From: Clostridiaceae bacterium
GTDB lineage: Bacteria; Bacillota; Clostridia; Lachnospirales; Lachnospiraceae
DNA length: 35,130 bases
Assembly (NCBI GenBank): GCA_910575435.1
Contig: CAJTGI010000022.1
Coordinates: forward strand, 1-35,130
Direction: 5' to 3'
The translations under genes were made by a program, and so were the position numbers. The notes under the pieces are model-generated. The model saw only the letters and a program-made list of their open reading frames with translations, was not told the origin of the DNA and did not search any database. Numbering within the stretch: position 1 is the stretch's first letter; the number at the start of each line of letters is the position of its first letter. Of this stretch, positions 23,907-32,248 are shown in pieces.

Positions 23907-24530
23907 ATGGAATATATTAAATTAAAAAATGTGGAGAAAAGGATTAAAGGAGCAGAGGTTTTGAAGCAGGTGAACCTGACCGTGGAAGAGGGAGAGATTG
24001 TAGGTTTGATGGGAATAAATGGTTCGGGCAAGTCTATGATTCTACGTGCGATTGCAGGACTGATTCATGTGGAGGGAACGATAGAGATTGCTGGAAAGCA
24101 AATGGAATCGGGACAGTTCCCGGAGGAAATCGGCGTGCTGATTGAAATGCCGGCATTTCTTCCTGAATTTACGGGAAAGAAAAACCTTCAGCTTCTGGCT
24201 ATGCTTCAGGAAGGCGTAAGCAACGAAGACATTGATGTAGCCATGCGTTCCGTGGGATTAAATCCGGAGGATAAGCGGCATTATAAAAAATATTCTCTGG
24301 GAATGCGGGAGCGATTGGGAATTGCACAGGCAATATTAAAGAAACCGAAATTGATTTTGCTAGACGAACCAACCAATGGAATTGACGAGAATGGCATCAA
24401 GATATTGAAAAAGCTGTTATTGGATTTAAAGGAGCAGGGCTCTACGATAATCGTGGCAAGCCATGACAAGGATTTTCTTGAGGCGATGGCTACCAAGTAC
24501 TATGAAATGAAGGAGGGAAGGCTAGTATGA
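23907..24530 (+). CDS. ABC transporter ATPase (BcrA/lantibiotic-immunity type)
   Basis: A 207-residue ATPase, short for its class, lacking the long C-terminal tail of drug-resistance ATPases. Walker A is GINGSGKSM, the signature is YSLGMRERLGIAQAI, Walker B is LILLDEPTNGID, and the switch His is in IIVASHDKDF. The signature SLGMR is typical of BcrA, NatA and LanF type ATPases that work with ABC-2 permeases. The ATG at 23907 follows AAAAAGGAG. Its end overlaps the next gene by 4 bases (ATGA). It drives the transporter made of the three upstream permeases. Confidence 0.95.
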   Translation: MEYIKLKNVEKRIKGAEVLKQVNLTVEEGEIVGLMGINGSGKSMILRAIAGLIHVEGTIEIAGKQMESGQFPEEIGVLIEMPAFLPEFTGKKNLQLLAMLQEGVSNEDIDVAMRSVGLNPEDKRHYKKYSLGMRERLGIAQAILKKPKLILLDEPTNGIDENGIKILKKLLLDLKEQGSTIIVASHDKDFLEAMATKYYEMKEGRLV

Positions 24531-25048
24531 GAAATATGACTGCTGAGAGGAAAAGACAAGTAGTATTTCTGTGCATAAGCGTTTTGGCTCTGTTTTTTCT
24601 GACATTACTTTTTGTGGTGAGATATCGGGCAGTAAATGCCGGATTAAAGAAAGTGCATTATCAGTCGGCAGCATATGGAGAAGCATATGAGCTGGCGGGG
24701 ATTTCCTATGAGGTGCAGGAGCCTTCTTATCGCAAGGAATATGATAAAGATTATCAAATGGAAGTGTATCGATACCGAGTTCCCATTACGATAACGAACC
24801 GGGGAAAAGGGGAAATTTCCATTTATGACATTATTTCAAACTTTTGTCTGTTATCCGGAGGCAGTGTTTGGTATGGAAATATTAAGGAAAGCGAAAAGGA
24901 TGTGTTAGATGCTGAGGATGCGTTGTCGGCAGATCTGTATATCGATGTTATACCAGAGGACGGCATGGAACAGTCAGCATATGAAAAGGCTGAGCTGTAT
25001 CAAGTTGTCAAGAAAGGCAAAAAAACCTATAAGGTGGAGTATCAATAG
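24527..25048 (+). CDS. Membrane-anchored extracellular protein, last gene of the ABC operon
   Basis: A 173-residue protein with one N-terminal membrane helix (about 11-31, VVFLCISVLALFFLTLLFVV) and a ~140-residue extracellular domain. That domain has alternating strand-like text (YRVPITITNRGKGEISIYDI) and acidic patches. It has no lipobox and no recognised family. The ATG overlaps the ATPase stop by 4 bases, so translation is coupled. With the first gene of the operon it brackets the transporter genes; both are single-pass, outward-facing proteins. It may be an accessory or immunity-like component. A terminator follows at 25071. Confidence 0.75.
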   Translation: MRNMTAERKRQVVFLCISVLALFFLTLLFVVRYRAVNAGLKKVHYQSAAYGEAYELAGISYEVQEPSYRKEYDKDYQMEVYRYRVPITITNRGKGEISIYDIISNFCLLSGGSVWYGNIKESEKDVLDAEDALSADLYIDVIPEDGMEQSAYEKAELYQVVKKGKKTYKVEYQ

Positions 25049-25070
25049 ATGTGGCAATGGCAGAATAAGC

Positions 25071-25107
25071 TGCCCCGGCTTCTATGATATCAGTTATCGC
25101 CGGGGCA
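25071..25107 (+). terminator. Terminator of the ABC operon
   Basis: A perfect GC-rich 9-bp stem (TGCCCCGGC at 25071-25079, complement at 25099-25107), 22 bases after the last stop codon. Downstream is ATATGCTTTGCATTT, a weak T-run. It lies between convergent genes. Confidence 0.6.
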
Positions 25108-25157
25108 ATATGCTTTGCATTTAACTGCTCAGATACAAATGTCTCCAAATGATCCTT

Positions 25158-26273
25158 CTAAATCCTAATAAGTTCGTATTCATCCGTGCCCAGGCCAATC
25201 TTCTTCGCATGGGCCAGGCAGGACTCCCACTCCGTGTCGGGATGGGTCATATAGAAATGGTCATGTCCTTCATGGTTGCCCATCTTCTCCAGATTCTCTC
25301 CCAGCACGCTCTCCTGCACCGGAGCCATCTCATTGCACAAATCCGCACAGGCCCTGTCCAGCGCCACAGGATCGAAGGATGCCAGCATGCCCACATTGGG
25401 AATGATGGGGATGTCATTCTCTGCATGGCAGTCGCAATTCGGAGACACGTCGCAAATCAGGGACACGTGGAAGCAGGGGCGATCCTTGCATACAGCCAGG
25501 CTGTACTCTGCTATCTTATAATTCAGTACGGCAATGGAATCGCCAAAGTCCGCCTGAATCGTATCCTTTGGGCAGACTGCCAGACAGCGTCCGCAGCCCA
25601 CGCACTTATCATGGTCAATGGTCGCCTTTCCATTTTCAATCACCGGCGCGCCGTGGGCGCAGATGCGAATGCAGGCCCCGCAGCCCACGCAGGCATCCCT
25701 CACGCTGGGCTTCCCGTCACAGTGCTGCTCCATCTTGCCCGCCCGGGAGCCGCATCCCATGCCAAGATTTTTCAATGCCCCTCCAAAACCCGCCATCTCA
25801 TGTCCCTTGAAATGGGTCAGGGAGATTAATACATCCGCATCCATAATGGCATGGCCAATCTTCGCCTCCTTCACGTACTCCCCGTTAATGGGAACAATCG
25901 TCTCATCCGTTCCCTTCAGCCCATCGCCAATGATTACATGGCAGCCCGTCTGGAAAGGAGAAAATCCATTCAAATACGCTGTCTCCAAGTGGTCGAGGGC
26001 GTTTTTCCTGCTGCCCACATACAGCGTATTGCAGTCTGTCAGGAAAGGCTTGCCTCCCAGTTCCTTCACATAATCTGCCACCACCTTGGCATAGTTCGGG
26101 CGCAGAAATGCCAAATTGCCATATTCGCCAAAATGTATCTTAATCGCAGCAAACTTGTCTGTAAAATCAATCTCCTCGAATCCAGCAGTCTTCATGAGTC
26201 GGTGTAGCTTTTGCAAAAGGTTTTCTTGTCCCGTCGCCTTAAAAGAAGTAAAATATACCTTTGACTGTTCCAT
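25158..26273 (-). CDS. DUF362 protein with two 4Fe-4S ferredoxin motifs
   Basis: A 371-residue protein. An N-terminal DUF362 domain shows FTDKFAAIKIHFGEYGN, LTDCNTLYVGSRKNA and SLTHFKGHEMAGFGGALKNL, then a bacterial ferredoxin module with two full CxxCxxCxxxC clusters (CVGCGACIRICAHG and CVGCGRCLAVCPKD). The C-terminal part carries SPNCDCHAENDIPIIPNVGM. The ATG at 26273 follows GAGGAGGAA; the frame is open further without support. Probably a cytoplasmic electron-transfer or metal-cofactor protein; its reaction is not known. Single-gene unit with its own promoter. Confidence 0.92.
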   Translation of the reverse strand: MEQSKVYFTSFKATGQENLLQKLHRLMKTAGFEEIDFTDKFAAIKIHFGEYGNLAFLRPNYAKVVADYVKELGGKPFLTDCNTLYVGSRKNALDHLETAYLNGFSPFQTGCHVIIGDGLKGTDETIVPINGEYVKEAKIGHAIMDADVLISLTHFKGHEMAGFGGALKNLGMGCGSRAGKMEQHCDGKPSVRDACVGCGACIRICAHGAPVIENGKATIDHDKCVGCGRCLAVCPKDTIQADFGDSIAVLNYKIAEYSLAVCKDRPCFHVSLICDVSPNCDCHAENDIPIIPNVGMLASFDPVALDRACADLCNEMAPVQESVLGENLEKMGNHEGHDHFYMTHPDTEWESCLAHAKKIGLGTDEYELIRI

Positions 26274-26304
26274 AAACGATTCCTCCTCTAAATATAATAT
26301 CATC

Positions 26305-26335
26305 ATTATATCTTTCCTTCCCCCTCTTTGTCCAA
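26305..26335 (-). promoter_or_regulatory. Promoter of the DUF362 gene
   Basis: On the minus strand a perfect TATAAT (26305-26310) lies 32 bases before the start codon, with TTGGAC (26330-26335) upstream at a long 19-base spacing (18 if read as TGGACA). Confidence 0.5.
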
Positions 26336-26447
26336 TACTTTTTCCCAAAAAGCGCACCATAGGAAAGAACATATTATCGCAGATAAATTTGACCCAAACC
26401 AATATATGAACAAAAACATACAGGTATATAGCAATTTCTTCTCTTGT

Positions 26448-26560
26448 ATGATAAAATAAATGCTAGCGCATTTATCATGCAAGTTGCTCCGCAACTTGGG
26501 TTATGCCAGAAGTCATGGCAATAATTATGATAGAATAAATGCGAACCGATTTATTATGCA
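26448..26560. repeat. Pair of 34-bp palindromic repeats enclosing two more hairpins
   Basis: Copies at 26448-26481 and 26527-26560 agree at 28 of 34 bases and each is itself an inverted repeat (copy 1 core ATAAATGC-TAGC-GCATTTAT). Between them lie CAAGTTGC-TCC-GCAACTTG (26480-26498) and TGCCA/TGGCA (26504-26520). The block occupies the intergenic space before the orphan binding-protein gene. It looks like a REP- or MITE-like element or a structured leader. The remaining bases of this 460-base gap hold a promoter and a possible small ORF. Confidence 0.65.
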
Positions 26561-26600
26561 TATGAAAGAATTGTTGCAAAATCCCTCAAAAGGAAGTATG

Positions 26601-26708
26601 ATGAGAAAAATAAACGATTTGCTTGCATATCTCTATTTAGATTGCGTGGAAAAGATACGAATTATAGCGGGGCCGGAAACAATATTAGCAATGTTAATGG
26701 AAGCATGA
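26601..26708 (+). CDS. Possible 35-residue small protein
   Basis: An ORF starting MRKINDLLAYLYLDCVEKIR and ending at 26708, with AAAAGGAAG just upstream and the binding-protein gene 26 bases downstream. In-frame ATGs at 26555, 26561 and 26598 would lengthen it into the repeat block. It is amphipathic without a known motif. Could be a leader or chance ORF. Confidence 0.35.
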   Translation: MRKINDLLAYLYLDCVEKIRIIAGPETILAMLMEA

Positions 26709-26734
26709 TAGAAAGCAAATAGAAAGAGCCGTAT

Positions 26735-27961
26735 ATGAAAAACAAAACAATAGCATTATTATTTGTTATGCTCTTGGGCATCCTGCTAGCCGCTGGCTGC
26801 GGCAGGAAGAAGAAGGAAAAAATTTCCCTCACGCTCTGGACGCCTCTTCTCGAAGAGACGCTTACAAAAGATGCCATTAAAAAGTTTATTCGCATACATA
26901 AGAACGAGGCAGAACTTGACATCAAGATCAAGACAGAAGAAATTGAAGACACCAAGAAGAAGCTTATGGAATCACCGAAGAAGTCCGCCGATATCTTCCA
27001 CTTTGCCAGCGACCAGTACACGGATTTGAAATCAGCCGGACTGCTGGCTTCGGTGAATCATGAGACAGAGAAGGCAGTCAGGGAAAGCGGCGGGAACTCT
27101 GCCTCCATCGTGGACGCGGTATCCGAGTACAGCAAACTGTTCGCCTATCCCTCCACCAACAGCAACGGATATTTTCTCTATTACAATAAAAAATATTTCA
27201 GCGCAGAGGATGTAGCCAGCCTGGACAGAATTTTAGAAATCGCCGCCAAGGAAAATAAGTATTTCGCAATGGACTGGGCTAGCGGATGGTATCTCTATTC
27301 CTTCTTTTCCGCTGCGGAAAAGACCATCGAAATCAACACGGGAGGCACGGCTAACACATGTAATTTTAATGGCACAGACGGAAATTATACCGGGCTAGAC
27401 GTCGCCAGCTCCATGCTGAATATCGCAAAGCACCCCGGATTCCAGCATGTTCCCAGCGAAAGCCTGCTGGAAACCATGGAGAAGGGAGACATCATCGCAG
27501 TGGTAAATGGCACTTGGAATGCCCAGCAATTCGCCGATCTGTGGGGCAAAGACTGCGGCGCCACCAAGCTGCCCACCTATACTGTGAACAGCAGCCAGCT
27601 CCAGATGGGCAGTTTCGCCGGATATAAATATATCGGCGTGAACAGCAATACCAAGAACAAGAAATGGGCATCCATGGTGGCTCGCTGGCTCACTACATAC
27701 AAATACCAGATGATCCGCTACCAGACTACCGGGGAATGCCCCGCCAACTTGGAGGCCGCCAATTCGCACAAGGTGCAGATTTCCGCCCCCATCGCCGCGC
27801 TGAACCAGCAGAACAAATACGCCACCATGCAGAACGTGCTGGAAAGTTACTGGGAACCCATGGAGCAGTTCGGAAAAGCCATGGTCTCAGACGACACCAA
27901 AAAAGAGGACCTTCAGGACCTGCTTGACAAGACAGTCCAGGAGATACAGGCTCCACAGTAG
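26735..27961 (+). CDS. Orphan extracellular solute-binding lipoprotein (MalE/family 1 type)
   Basis: A 408-residue lipoprotein. The signal peptide ends in AAGC (Cys22), followed by a basic KKKEK stretch. The body has the family 1 binding-protein pattern: ISLTLWTPLLEETLTKDAIK near the start, ADIFHFASDQYTDLKSAGLL, a Trp/Tyr-rich ligand region (DWASGWYLYSFF), GDIIAVVNGTWNAQQFADLW, then GSFAGYKYIGVNSNTKNKKW. Such proteins deliver oligosaccharides to ABC importers, but no permease or ATPase gene is adjacent, so it must share a distant transporter or act as a sensor. The ribosome site is weak (AGAAAGAG), and the ATG at 26735 fits the signal peptide. A bidirectional terminator follows. Confidence 0.92.
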   Translation: MKNKTIALLFVMLLGILLAAGCGRKKKEKISLTLWTPLLEETLTKDAIKKFIRIHKNEAELDIKIKTEEIEDTKKKLMESPKKSADIFHFASDQYTDLKSAGLLASVNHETEKAVRESGGNSASIVDAVSEYSKLFAYPSTNSNGYFLYYNKKYFSAEDVASLDRILEIAAKENKYFAMDWASGWYLYSFFSAAEKTIEINTGGTANTCNFNGTDGNYTGLDVASSMLNIAKHPGFQHVPSESLLETMEKGDIIAVVNGTWNAQQFADLWGKDCGATKLPTYTVNSSQLQMGSFAGYKYIGVNSNTKNKKWASMVARWLTTYKYQMIRYQTTGECPANLEAANSHKVQISAPIAALNQQNKYATMQNVLESYWEPMEQFGKAMVSDDTKKEDLQDLLDKTVQEIQAPQ

Positions 27962-27979
27962 CCATACAGCAATTCAAAA

Positions 27980-28016
27980 AAGCGCCGTCTTTTATCTCAA
28001 TATAAAAACGGCGCTT
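27980..28016. terminator. Bidirectional terminator between convergent genes
   Basis: AAGCGCCGT (27980-27988) pairs with ACGGCGCTT (28008-28016) and the stem extends inward with A/T pairs. On the minus strand it is followed by TTTT, on the plus strand by CTCTCTTATT. It serves the binding-protein gene and the CotH-type gene, 18 bases after the former's stop. Confidence 0.85.
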
Positions 28017-28040
28017 CTCTCTTATTCAAAGTCTAGGCAT

Positions 28041-30008
28041 TTATTTATAATAATCTCTGATCCAATCCACGATTTCCGGAATATATTTTTCACGCCCCTC
28101 CAGAAAATCCATCATGCACTGATAGGTGGCATATCCGCCCTCCATAGCCTGATCCGCCATCTTCGTCCCCTTCTGCTGCCCCATATACCGCACGAAGAAC
28201 TGCCAGAACAAGGGATAATAAATGTCATTAAAAAGCGTGCATCTGTCCTGGGCCGTCTCCTTCTTAAAATTCGTCTGAGACAGGGCTAGCAATTCCTTGA
28301 TATAATCCTCCCGAAAATCCTTATTCGTCATGAGGTAGGCAAACATCAAGGCCATGGGATTTTTCGTCTTCATATCCAATAGCCCGTCATCCTCGTATCC
28401 GTCCTCCTGGATGGTATTGGCAGTGATATCGCTCTTTCCGCTCACGCCGCCAAAATCCAAGTCATAGAAGCACAGCCTCCACCGACCATCCGCATAGGGA
28501 TTTGACGGATCCTTCTTAGTCACCCTCCACGCCGTCCAGTTCTTGCCAGGCCAGTCCCACTTATTATTAATCCACACATTTACCGCAAAGTAATCCCGCA
28601 CGGACTCCACGTCCACCAATTTGGCAAACGCGTCATAATCCTTCTTTGACTTTAAATTCTTATGCTTCTTGTAAAAGTTCAGCAAGTCCCTGAAATAATA
28701 ATCCACGCTCTCGCCCTCCGGCAGCGTCCCCTCATCCAGCTTATAGCCAATCTCGTAAGTCTCCCCATCCCCCTTGTAGGACACCACGTCATCCTTATTC
28801 ACGCCGTGGGTCTCCTCCAGATAATCTGCATTGTAATCCTCCTGAAGAATGTAAAGGCCCCAGTATTCCCCGTTCAGATAGACTACGCACGGCCTGGACG
28901 CCTGGGTCTCCACCTTCTTGTCCGTAACCAGAGACTGCCAGAACGCATCATTGTACTTAGAAGTAAAAGCACAGTTTCCCCCATTCCTCAGCGTAAGCTT
29001 CTTGAATTTCTCTATGATGTTTCCCTGATCATCCTTGGCATCCTCCCCGAAGAACGGATATCTGAAATTATTGTCCCCATAGCTTCTCCTTGCATACAGG
29101 CGCAGCCCCTTCTGCAAGTCCGAGCGGGAATAATTGCCCTGGATGCGCACCCCGCAATCCTGCTGGAGCTTGCATTCCATTTCCTTCCCATTGCTCTCAA
29201 AATAATCCAAATGGACCGGCCGCTCCCACTCCCTGCCCCGCTGCTTGTAATTGGCATCCAGAGAACGGCTCGCCTCCTTGGCATTGCCCAGGGATTTCTT
29301 TTTTTTCAATTCCTTCTCCAATGCATTCTGGAAAACATCTCCCTTCACATAGATGCCCTTCTGGGCGTCAAACAAATCATCATACTCCATGGAAAGGGAA
29401 ATCACAGCCAAATTCCGGCCAGATGCCTCGCAGCTCTCCCCGATTCCATCAATGTGGTCCGGCAGATTGCCCACGAAGTAACTGTGAGTCTGAACCTCCG
29501 AGGTCTCCTCTCCTGATACAGCCACCGCCTTTACCACCGTAATCTTATCCACATCCCCTTTCTGGGGCAAATTCAACGTACTTTTGTATTTCTTCTCCTT
29601 GCTATCCCAGGACACATTTACCGCATCAAACAGTATGGGGTCAACGGCCGATACCACGTTCTCATCCTGAATGCGCTCTGAAATATAGATGGCATCCTGA
29701 TACTTTTTCCTAGTCTTGCTGGTAATCGGATTGCTGCCATCCAGCGTATAGTAGATATCCCCTTCCCCAACAGAAAGTTCCAGATAGAATCCCCCCGCAT
29801 AATTTCCGCTCTCTGCGGAAAAAGCAATCCCAGATGAAACGTCCCCTCCCTGAGTCGCCAGCCCGGCCTGATTCTGATTTTCACCCCTTTTGGGTGCCTG
29901 CGCATGCTCTCCCCTAAGCAGCAGCACTGCGGCAATGCAAATAATCGCCACGATCGCTACTGCGGCTGACACTGTCAAAATCTTTTTCTTTCTAGCCCTG
30001 CTCTCCAT
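28041..30008 (-). CDS. CotH-family (kinase-like) membrane-anchored protein
   Basis: A 655-residue protein. A cytoplasmic N terminus and a membrane helix (about 10-32) are followed by a chitobiase C-terminal-like module (GGFYLELSVGEGDIYYTLDG). The CotH domain then occupies roughly residues 200-640, with GVRIQGNYSRSDLQKGLRLY, RNGGNCAFTSKYNDAFWQSL, VYLNGEYWGLYILQEDYNAD, FAVNVWINNKWDWPGKNW and the acidic motif RLCFYDLDFGG. CotH kinases phosphorylate secreted spore-coat or surface proteins; this one should face outward. The ATG at 30008 has AAGGAGG 8 bases upstream; a TTG two codons earlier is less well spaced. It stands alone, converging on the orphan binding protein. Partners unknown. Confidence 0.92.
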   Translation of the reverse strand: MESRARKKKILTVSAAVAIVAIICIAAVLLLRGEHAQAPKRGENQNQAGLATQGGDVSSGIAFSAESGNYAGGFYLELSVGEGDIYYTLDGSNPITSKTRKKYQDAIYISERIQDENVVSAVDPILFDAVNVSWDSKEKKYKSTLNLPQKGDVDKITVVKAVAVSGEETSEVQTHSYFVGNLPDHIDGIGESCEASGRNLAVISLSMEYDDLFDAQKGIYVKGDVFQNALEKELKKKKSLGNAKEASRSLDANYKQRGREWERPVHLDYFESNGKEMECKLQQDCGVRIQGNYSRSDLQKGLRLYARRSYGDNNFRYPFFGEDAKDDQGNIIEKFKKLTLRNGGNCAFTSKYNDAFWQSLVTDKKVETQASRPCVVYLNGEYWGLYILQEDYNADYLEETHGVNKDDVVSYKGDGETYEIGYKLDEGTLPEGESVDYYFRDLLNFYKKHKNLKSKKDYDAFAKLVDVESVRDYFAVNVWINNKWDWPGKNWTAWRVTKKDPSNPYADGRWRLCFYDLDFGGVSGKSDITANTIQEDGYEDDGLLDMKTKNPMALMFAYLMTNKDFREDYIKELLALSQTNFKKETAQDRCTLFNDIYYPLFWQFFVRYMGQQKGTKMADQAMEGGYATYQCMMDFLEGREKYIPEIVDWIRDYYK

Positions 30009-30074
30009 CTCCAAGTCCTCCTTCGTTGGCTTTGCTACCTGTTGTATGCCCGCAACATCGCATATTTTTATTCC

Positions 30075-30116
30075 ATATTAGCATACCTTGCAAATTGTGT
30101 CCATTTCATTTAGTAT
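30075..30116. promoter_or_regulatory. Overlapping divergent promoters of the CotH gene and nfo
   Basis: Minus strand: TGGACA (30098-30103), 17 bases, TAATAT (30075-30080) for the CotH gene. Plus strand: TTGCAA (30088-30093), 17 bases, TAGTAT (30111-30116) for nfo. The two overlap face to face, so their use is likely mutually exclusive. The 7-bp dyad CAATCAC/GTGATTG (30128-30157) follows on the nfo side. Confidence 0.55.
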
Positions 30117-30186
30117 GTTACTATTCCCAATCACGGAAAAAACCAGAACTGTGATTGAAACTAACTTTAAAGAAAAGAGGTAAGAC

Positions 30187-31023
30187 ATGATTTATATTGG
30201 CAACCACTTATCCGTCTCCAAGGGCTTCCTTGCTATGGGAAAGCAGGCTTCCAAATTAGGCGGAGATACCTTTGCCTTCTTTACCAGAAATCCCAGGGGA
30301 GGAAAGGCAAAGCAGATCGACCCGGCAGACCTAGAGGCTCTCCATCAGTATTTATCGGAACATCATTTCGGAACGCTGGTGGCCCATGCGCCCTATACCA
30401 TGAATCTCTGTGCCGCCAAGGAGGAAGTGCGCTCCTTCTCCCTGGACGTTCTGGCTGACGATTTGGAACGGATGCAGCAGATTCATCACAGTTATTATAA
30501 CTTCCATCCCGGTTCCCATGTGGGGCAGGGACCAGAAAAAGGAATTGCCCTGATTGCCGATGCACTGAACCACACCCTCAAGCCGGAACACCGCACCACG
30601 GTACTGCTGGAGACTATGGCGGGCAAGGGCAGCGAGGTGGGACGAACCTTTGAAGAACTAAAATCCATCATAGACCAGGTCGCCCTCTCCGACCAACTGG
30701 GCGTATGCTTTGACACCTGCCATGTGTGGGATGGAGGATATGATATCGTAAATCATCTTGACCAGGTACTAGAAGAATTTGACCGGATTATCGGCCTGGA
30801 CAGGCTTCTCGCCGTCCATCTAAACGACAGCATGAATCCCCTAGGCTCCCACAAGGACCGCCACCAGAAGATTGGACAAGGGGAGATTGGTGCCGAAGCC
30901 CTGATGCGGGTGGTGAACCATCCCGCCCTCCAGGGAAAGCCTTTTATCTTAGAAACTCCCAACGATGACGAGGGCTATGCCAGGGAAATTGCCCAAGTTC
31001 GGGCATGGATGGAGCAAGCCTAA
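30187..31023 (+). CDS. nfo: Endonuclease IV (AP endonuclease)
   Basis: A 278-residue base-excision repair enzyme that cuts DNA 5' of abasic sites, of the usual length. The three-zinc site motifs are all present: VAHAPYTMNL (His), NFHPGSHVG (His), LLETMAGKG (Glu), CFDTCHVWDGG (Asp and His), HLNDSMNPLGSHKDRHQ (His, Asp, His) and ILETPNDD (Glu). The ATG at 30187 follows AAAGAGG. Its stop overlaps the convergent reductase stop by 4 bases. Single-gene unit, function certain from the motifs. Confidence 0.97.
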   Translation: MIYIGNHLSVSKGFLAMGKQASKLGGDTFAFFTRNPRGGKAKQIDPADLEALHQYLSEHHFGTLVAHAPYTMNLCAAKEEVRSFSLDVLADDLERMQQIHHSYYNFHPGSHVGQGPEKGIALIADALNHTLKPEHRTTVLLETMAGKGSEVGRTFEELKSIIDQVALSDQLGVCFDTCHVWDGGYDIVNHLDQVLEEFDRIIGLDRLLAVHLNDSMNPLGSHKDRHQKIGQGEIGAEALMRVVNHPALQGKPFILETPNDDEGYAREIAQVRAWMEQA

Positions 31024-32195
31024 ATCTTCATCCTCTTTGCCACGAAGCGTGCCGCTTTGTAAAGGGGCGTCTCCAAAACCTTGCTGGCATTTTTAAGTTC
31101 CTCCCGAATGGAGATATGCTGGGGGCAATGGGCCTCGCATTTCCCACACCCAATGCAGTTTGATGCGGCAGAGGAAGTTCCCCGAAGGGCAGTGCACATC
31201 ACATACTCAAGCAGCGCAGACCTCTTCCCCTCGGAGTATCTTCTATTATAAGCAGAAAATGTGCCGGGAATATCTACATTCTGGGGGCATGGCATGCAGT
31301 ACCTGCACCCGGTGCAACCCACCTTCATCTTGGCATTGATGGCTCCCACCACCCTTTTCAGCATGGCCTCATCAGAGGCATCCATGTCGCCCACATTTGC
31401 AGAGGAGGCGGTCTCCATATTGTCCTCCACCATAGCCATGTCATTCATGCCAGAAAGCACGCAGGTCACCTCAGGCTGGTTCCAGAGCCAGCGAAGCGCC
31501 CACTGCACCGGAGTATGCTGCACGGAATGTTCCCGGAAAATCTCCTTCGCCTCCTCTGGCAGAAGGTTCACCAGTTTGCCGCCCCGGAGCGGCTCCATAA
31601 TAATCACTGGAATCCCTTTCCCATGGGCATACTGCAATCCCTCTCTCCCCGCCTGGGAATGCTCGTCCATATAATTGTACTGAATCTGGCAGAAATCCCA
31701 GTCATAGGCATCAATCAGCTGGCAGAACATCTCCGCATTGCCATGATAGGAAAATCCCACCTGACCAATGGCCCCCCTTGCCTTCTTCTCCTCCAGCCAG
31801 TCCAGGATTCCCAGACCCACCAATTTCTTCCAACTGGTAATATCAGCCAGCATATGCATCAGATAGTAATCCACATGGTCCGTCTGCAGGCGGCTCAGCT
31901 GCTCGGAGAAATACTTATCCATGCTCTCCCTCTTCTTGATTAGATATTGGGGAAGCTTGGTGGCAATCTTGACCTGCTCCCTCAAATGATGCTTTGCCAA
32001 AATCTGCCCCAGCGCCTTCTCGCTGCCAGGATACACGTAAGCGGTATCAAAATAATTCACGCCCCCGCGAATGGCGGCGAGGATTTCCCGTTCCGCCTTA
32101 TCCAAATCAATCTTTCCTGCCTTTTGGGTAAACCTCATGCATCCATATCCCAAAATAGATATTTCATTTCCGTATCTGTCTTTCCGATAATTCAT
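31020..32195 (-). CDS. Aldo/keto reductase with C-terminal 4Fe-4S domain
   Basis: A 391-residue enzyme. An aldo/keto reductase barrel (about 1-290) is followed by a ferredoxin-like tail. The barrel starts MNYRKDRYGNEISILGYGCM and has the catalytic Asp and Tyr in YFDTAYVYPGSEKALG, then KIATKLP and DYYLMHMLAD; the usual NADPH-binding C-terminal text is replaced. The tail has CTGCRYCMPCPQNVDIP and CIGCGKCEAHCPQH, two cysteine clusters for iron-sulfur centres. Such fused reductases are common in anaerobes; the substrate is unknown. I chose the ATG at 32195 with GAGGG just upstream; a start four codons earlier is possible. An AACGAAC-rich region lies upstream. Confidence 0.94.
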   Translation of the reverse strand: MNYRKDRYGNEISILGYGCMRFTQKAGKIDLDKAEREILAAIRGGVNYFDTAYVYPGSEKALGQILAKHHLREQVKIATKLPQYLIKKRESMDKYFSEQLSRLQTDHVDYYLMHMLADITSWKKLVGLGILDWLEEKKARGAIGQVGFSYHGNAEMFCQLIDAYDWDFCQIQYNYMDEHSQAGREGLQYAHGKGIPVIIMEPLRGGKLVNLLPEEAKEIFREHSVQHTPVQWALRWLWNQPEVTCVLSGMNDMAMVEDNMETASSANVGDMDASDEAMLKRVVGAINAKMKVGCTGCRYCMPCPQNVDIPGTFSAYNRRYSEGKRSALLEYVMCTALRGTSSAASNCIGCGKCEAHCPQHISIREELKNASKVLETPLYKAARFVAKRMKI

Positions 32196-32215
32196 AAAAA
32201 CCCTCATTTCTGCAC

Positions 32216-32248
32216 AACGAACTTTGTTCGTTTATAACTTTCGTTCGT
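32216..32248. promoter_or_regulatory. Repeated AACGAAC sites upstream of the reductase gene
   Basis: A perfect dyad AACGAAC-TTT-GTTCGTT (32216-32232) is followed by a further inverse copy, TTCGTTCGT (32240-32248). On the minus strand TATAAA lies between the copies, so a repressor could cover the promoter. Further upstream a dyad TACGGC/GCCGTA (32304-32330) is the only other structure; the rest of this gap up to 32436 shows nothing. Confidence 0.45.

Noticed and set aside
25149-25829. A 226-codon plus-strand frame antisense to the DUF362 gene
   Set aside because: The minus strand holds two intact ferredoxin motifs and a good ribosome site; the plus frame has no recognisable domain.
28662-29516. 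A 284-codon plus-strand open frame inside the CotH-type gene
   Set aside because: It is fully antisense to a gene with clear domains, has a hydrophobic low-complexity composition typical of reverse frames, and no start signal.
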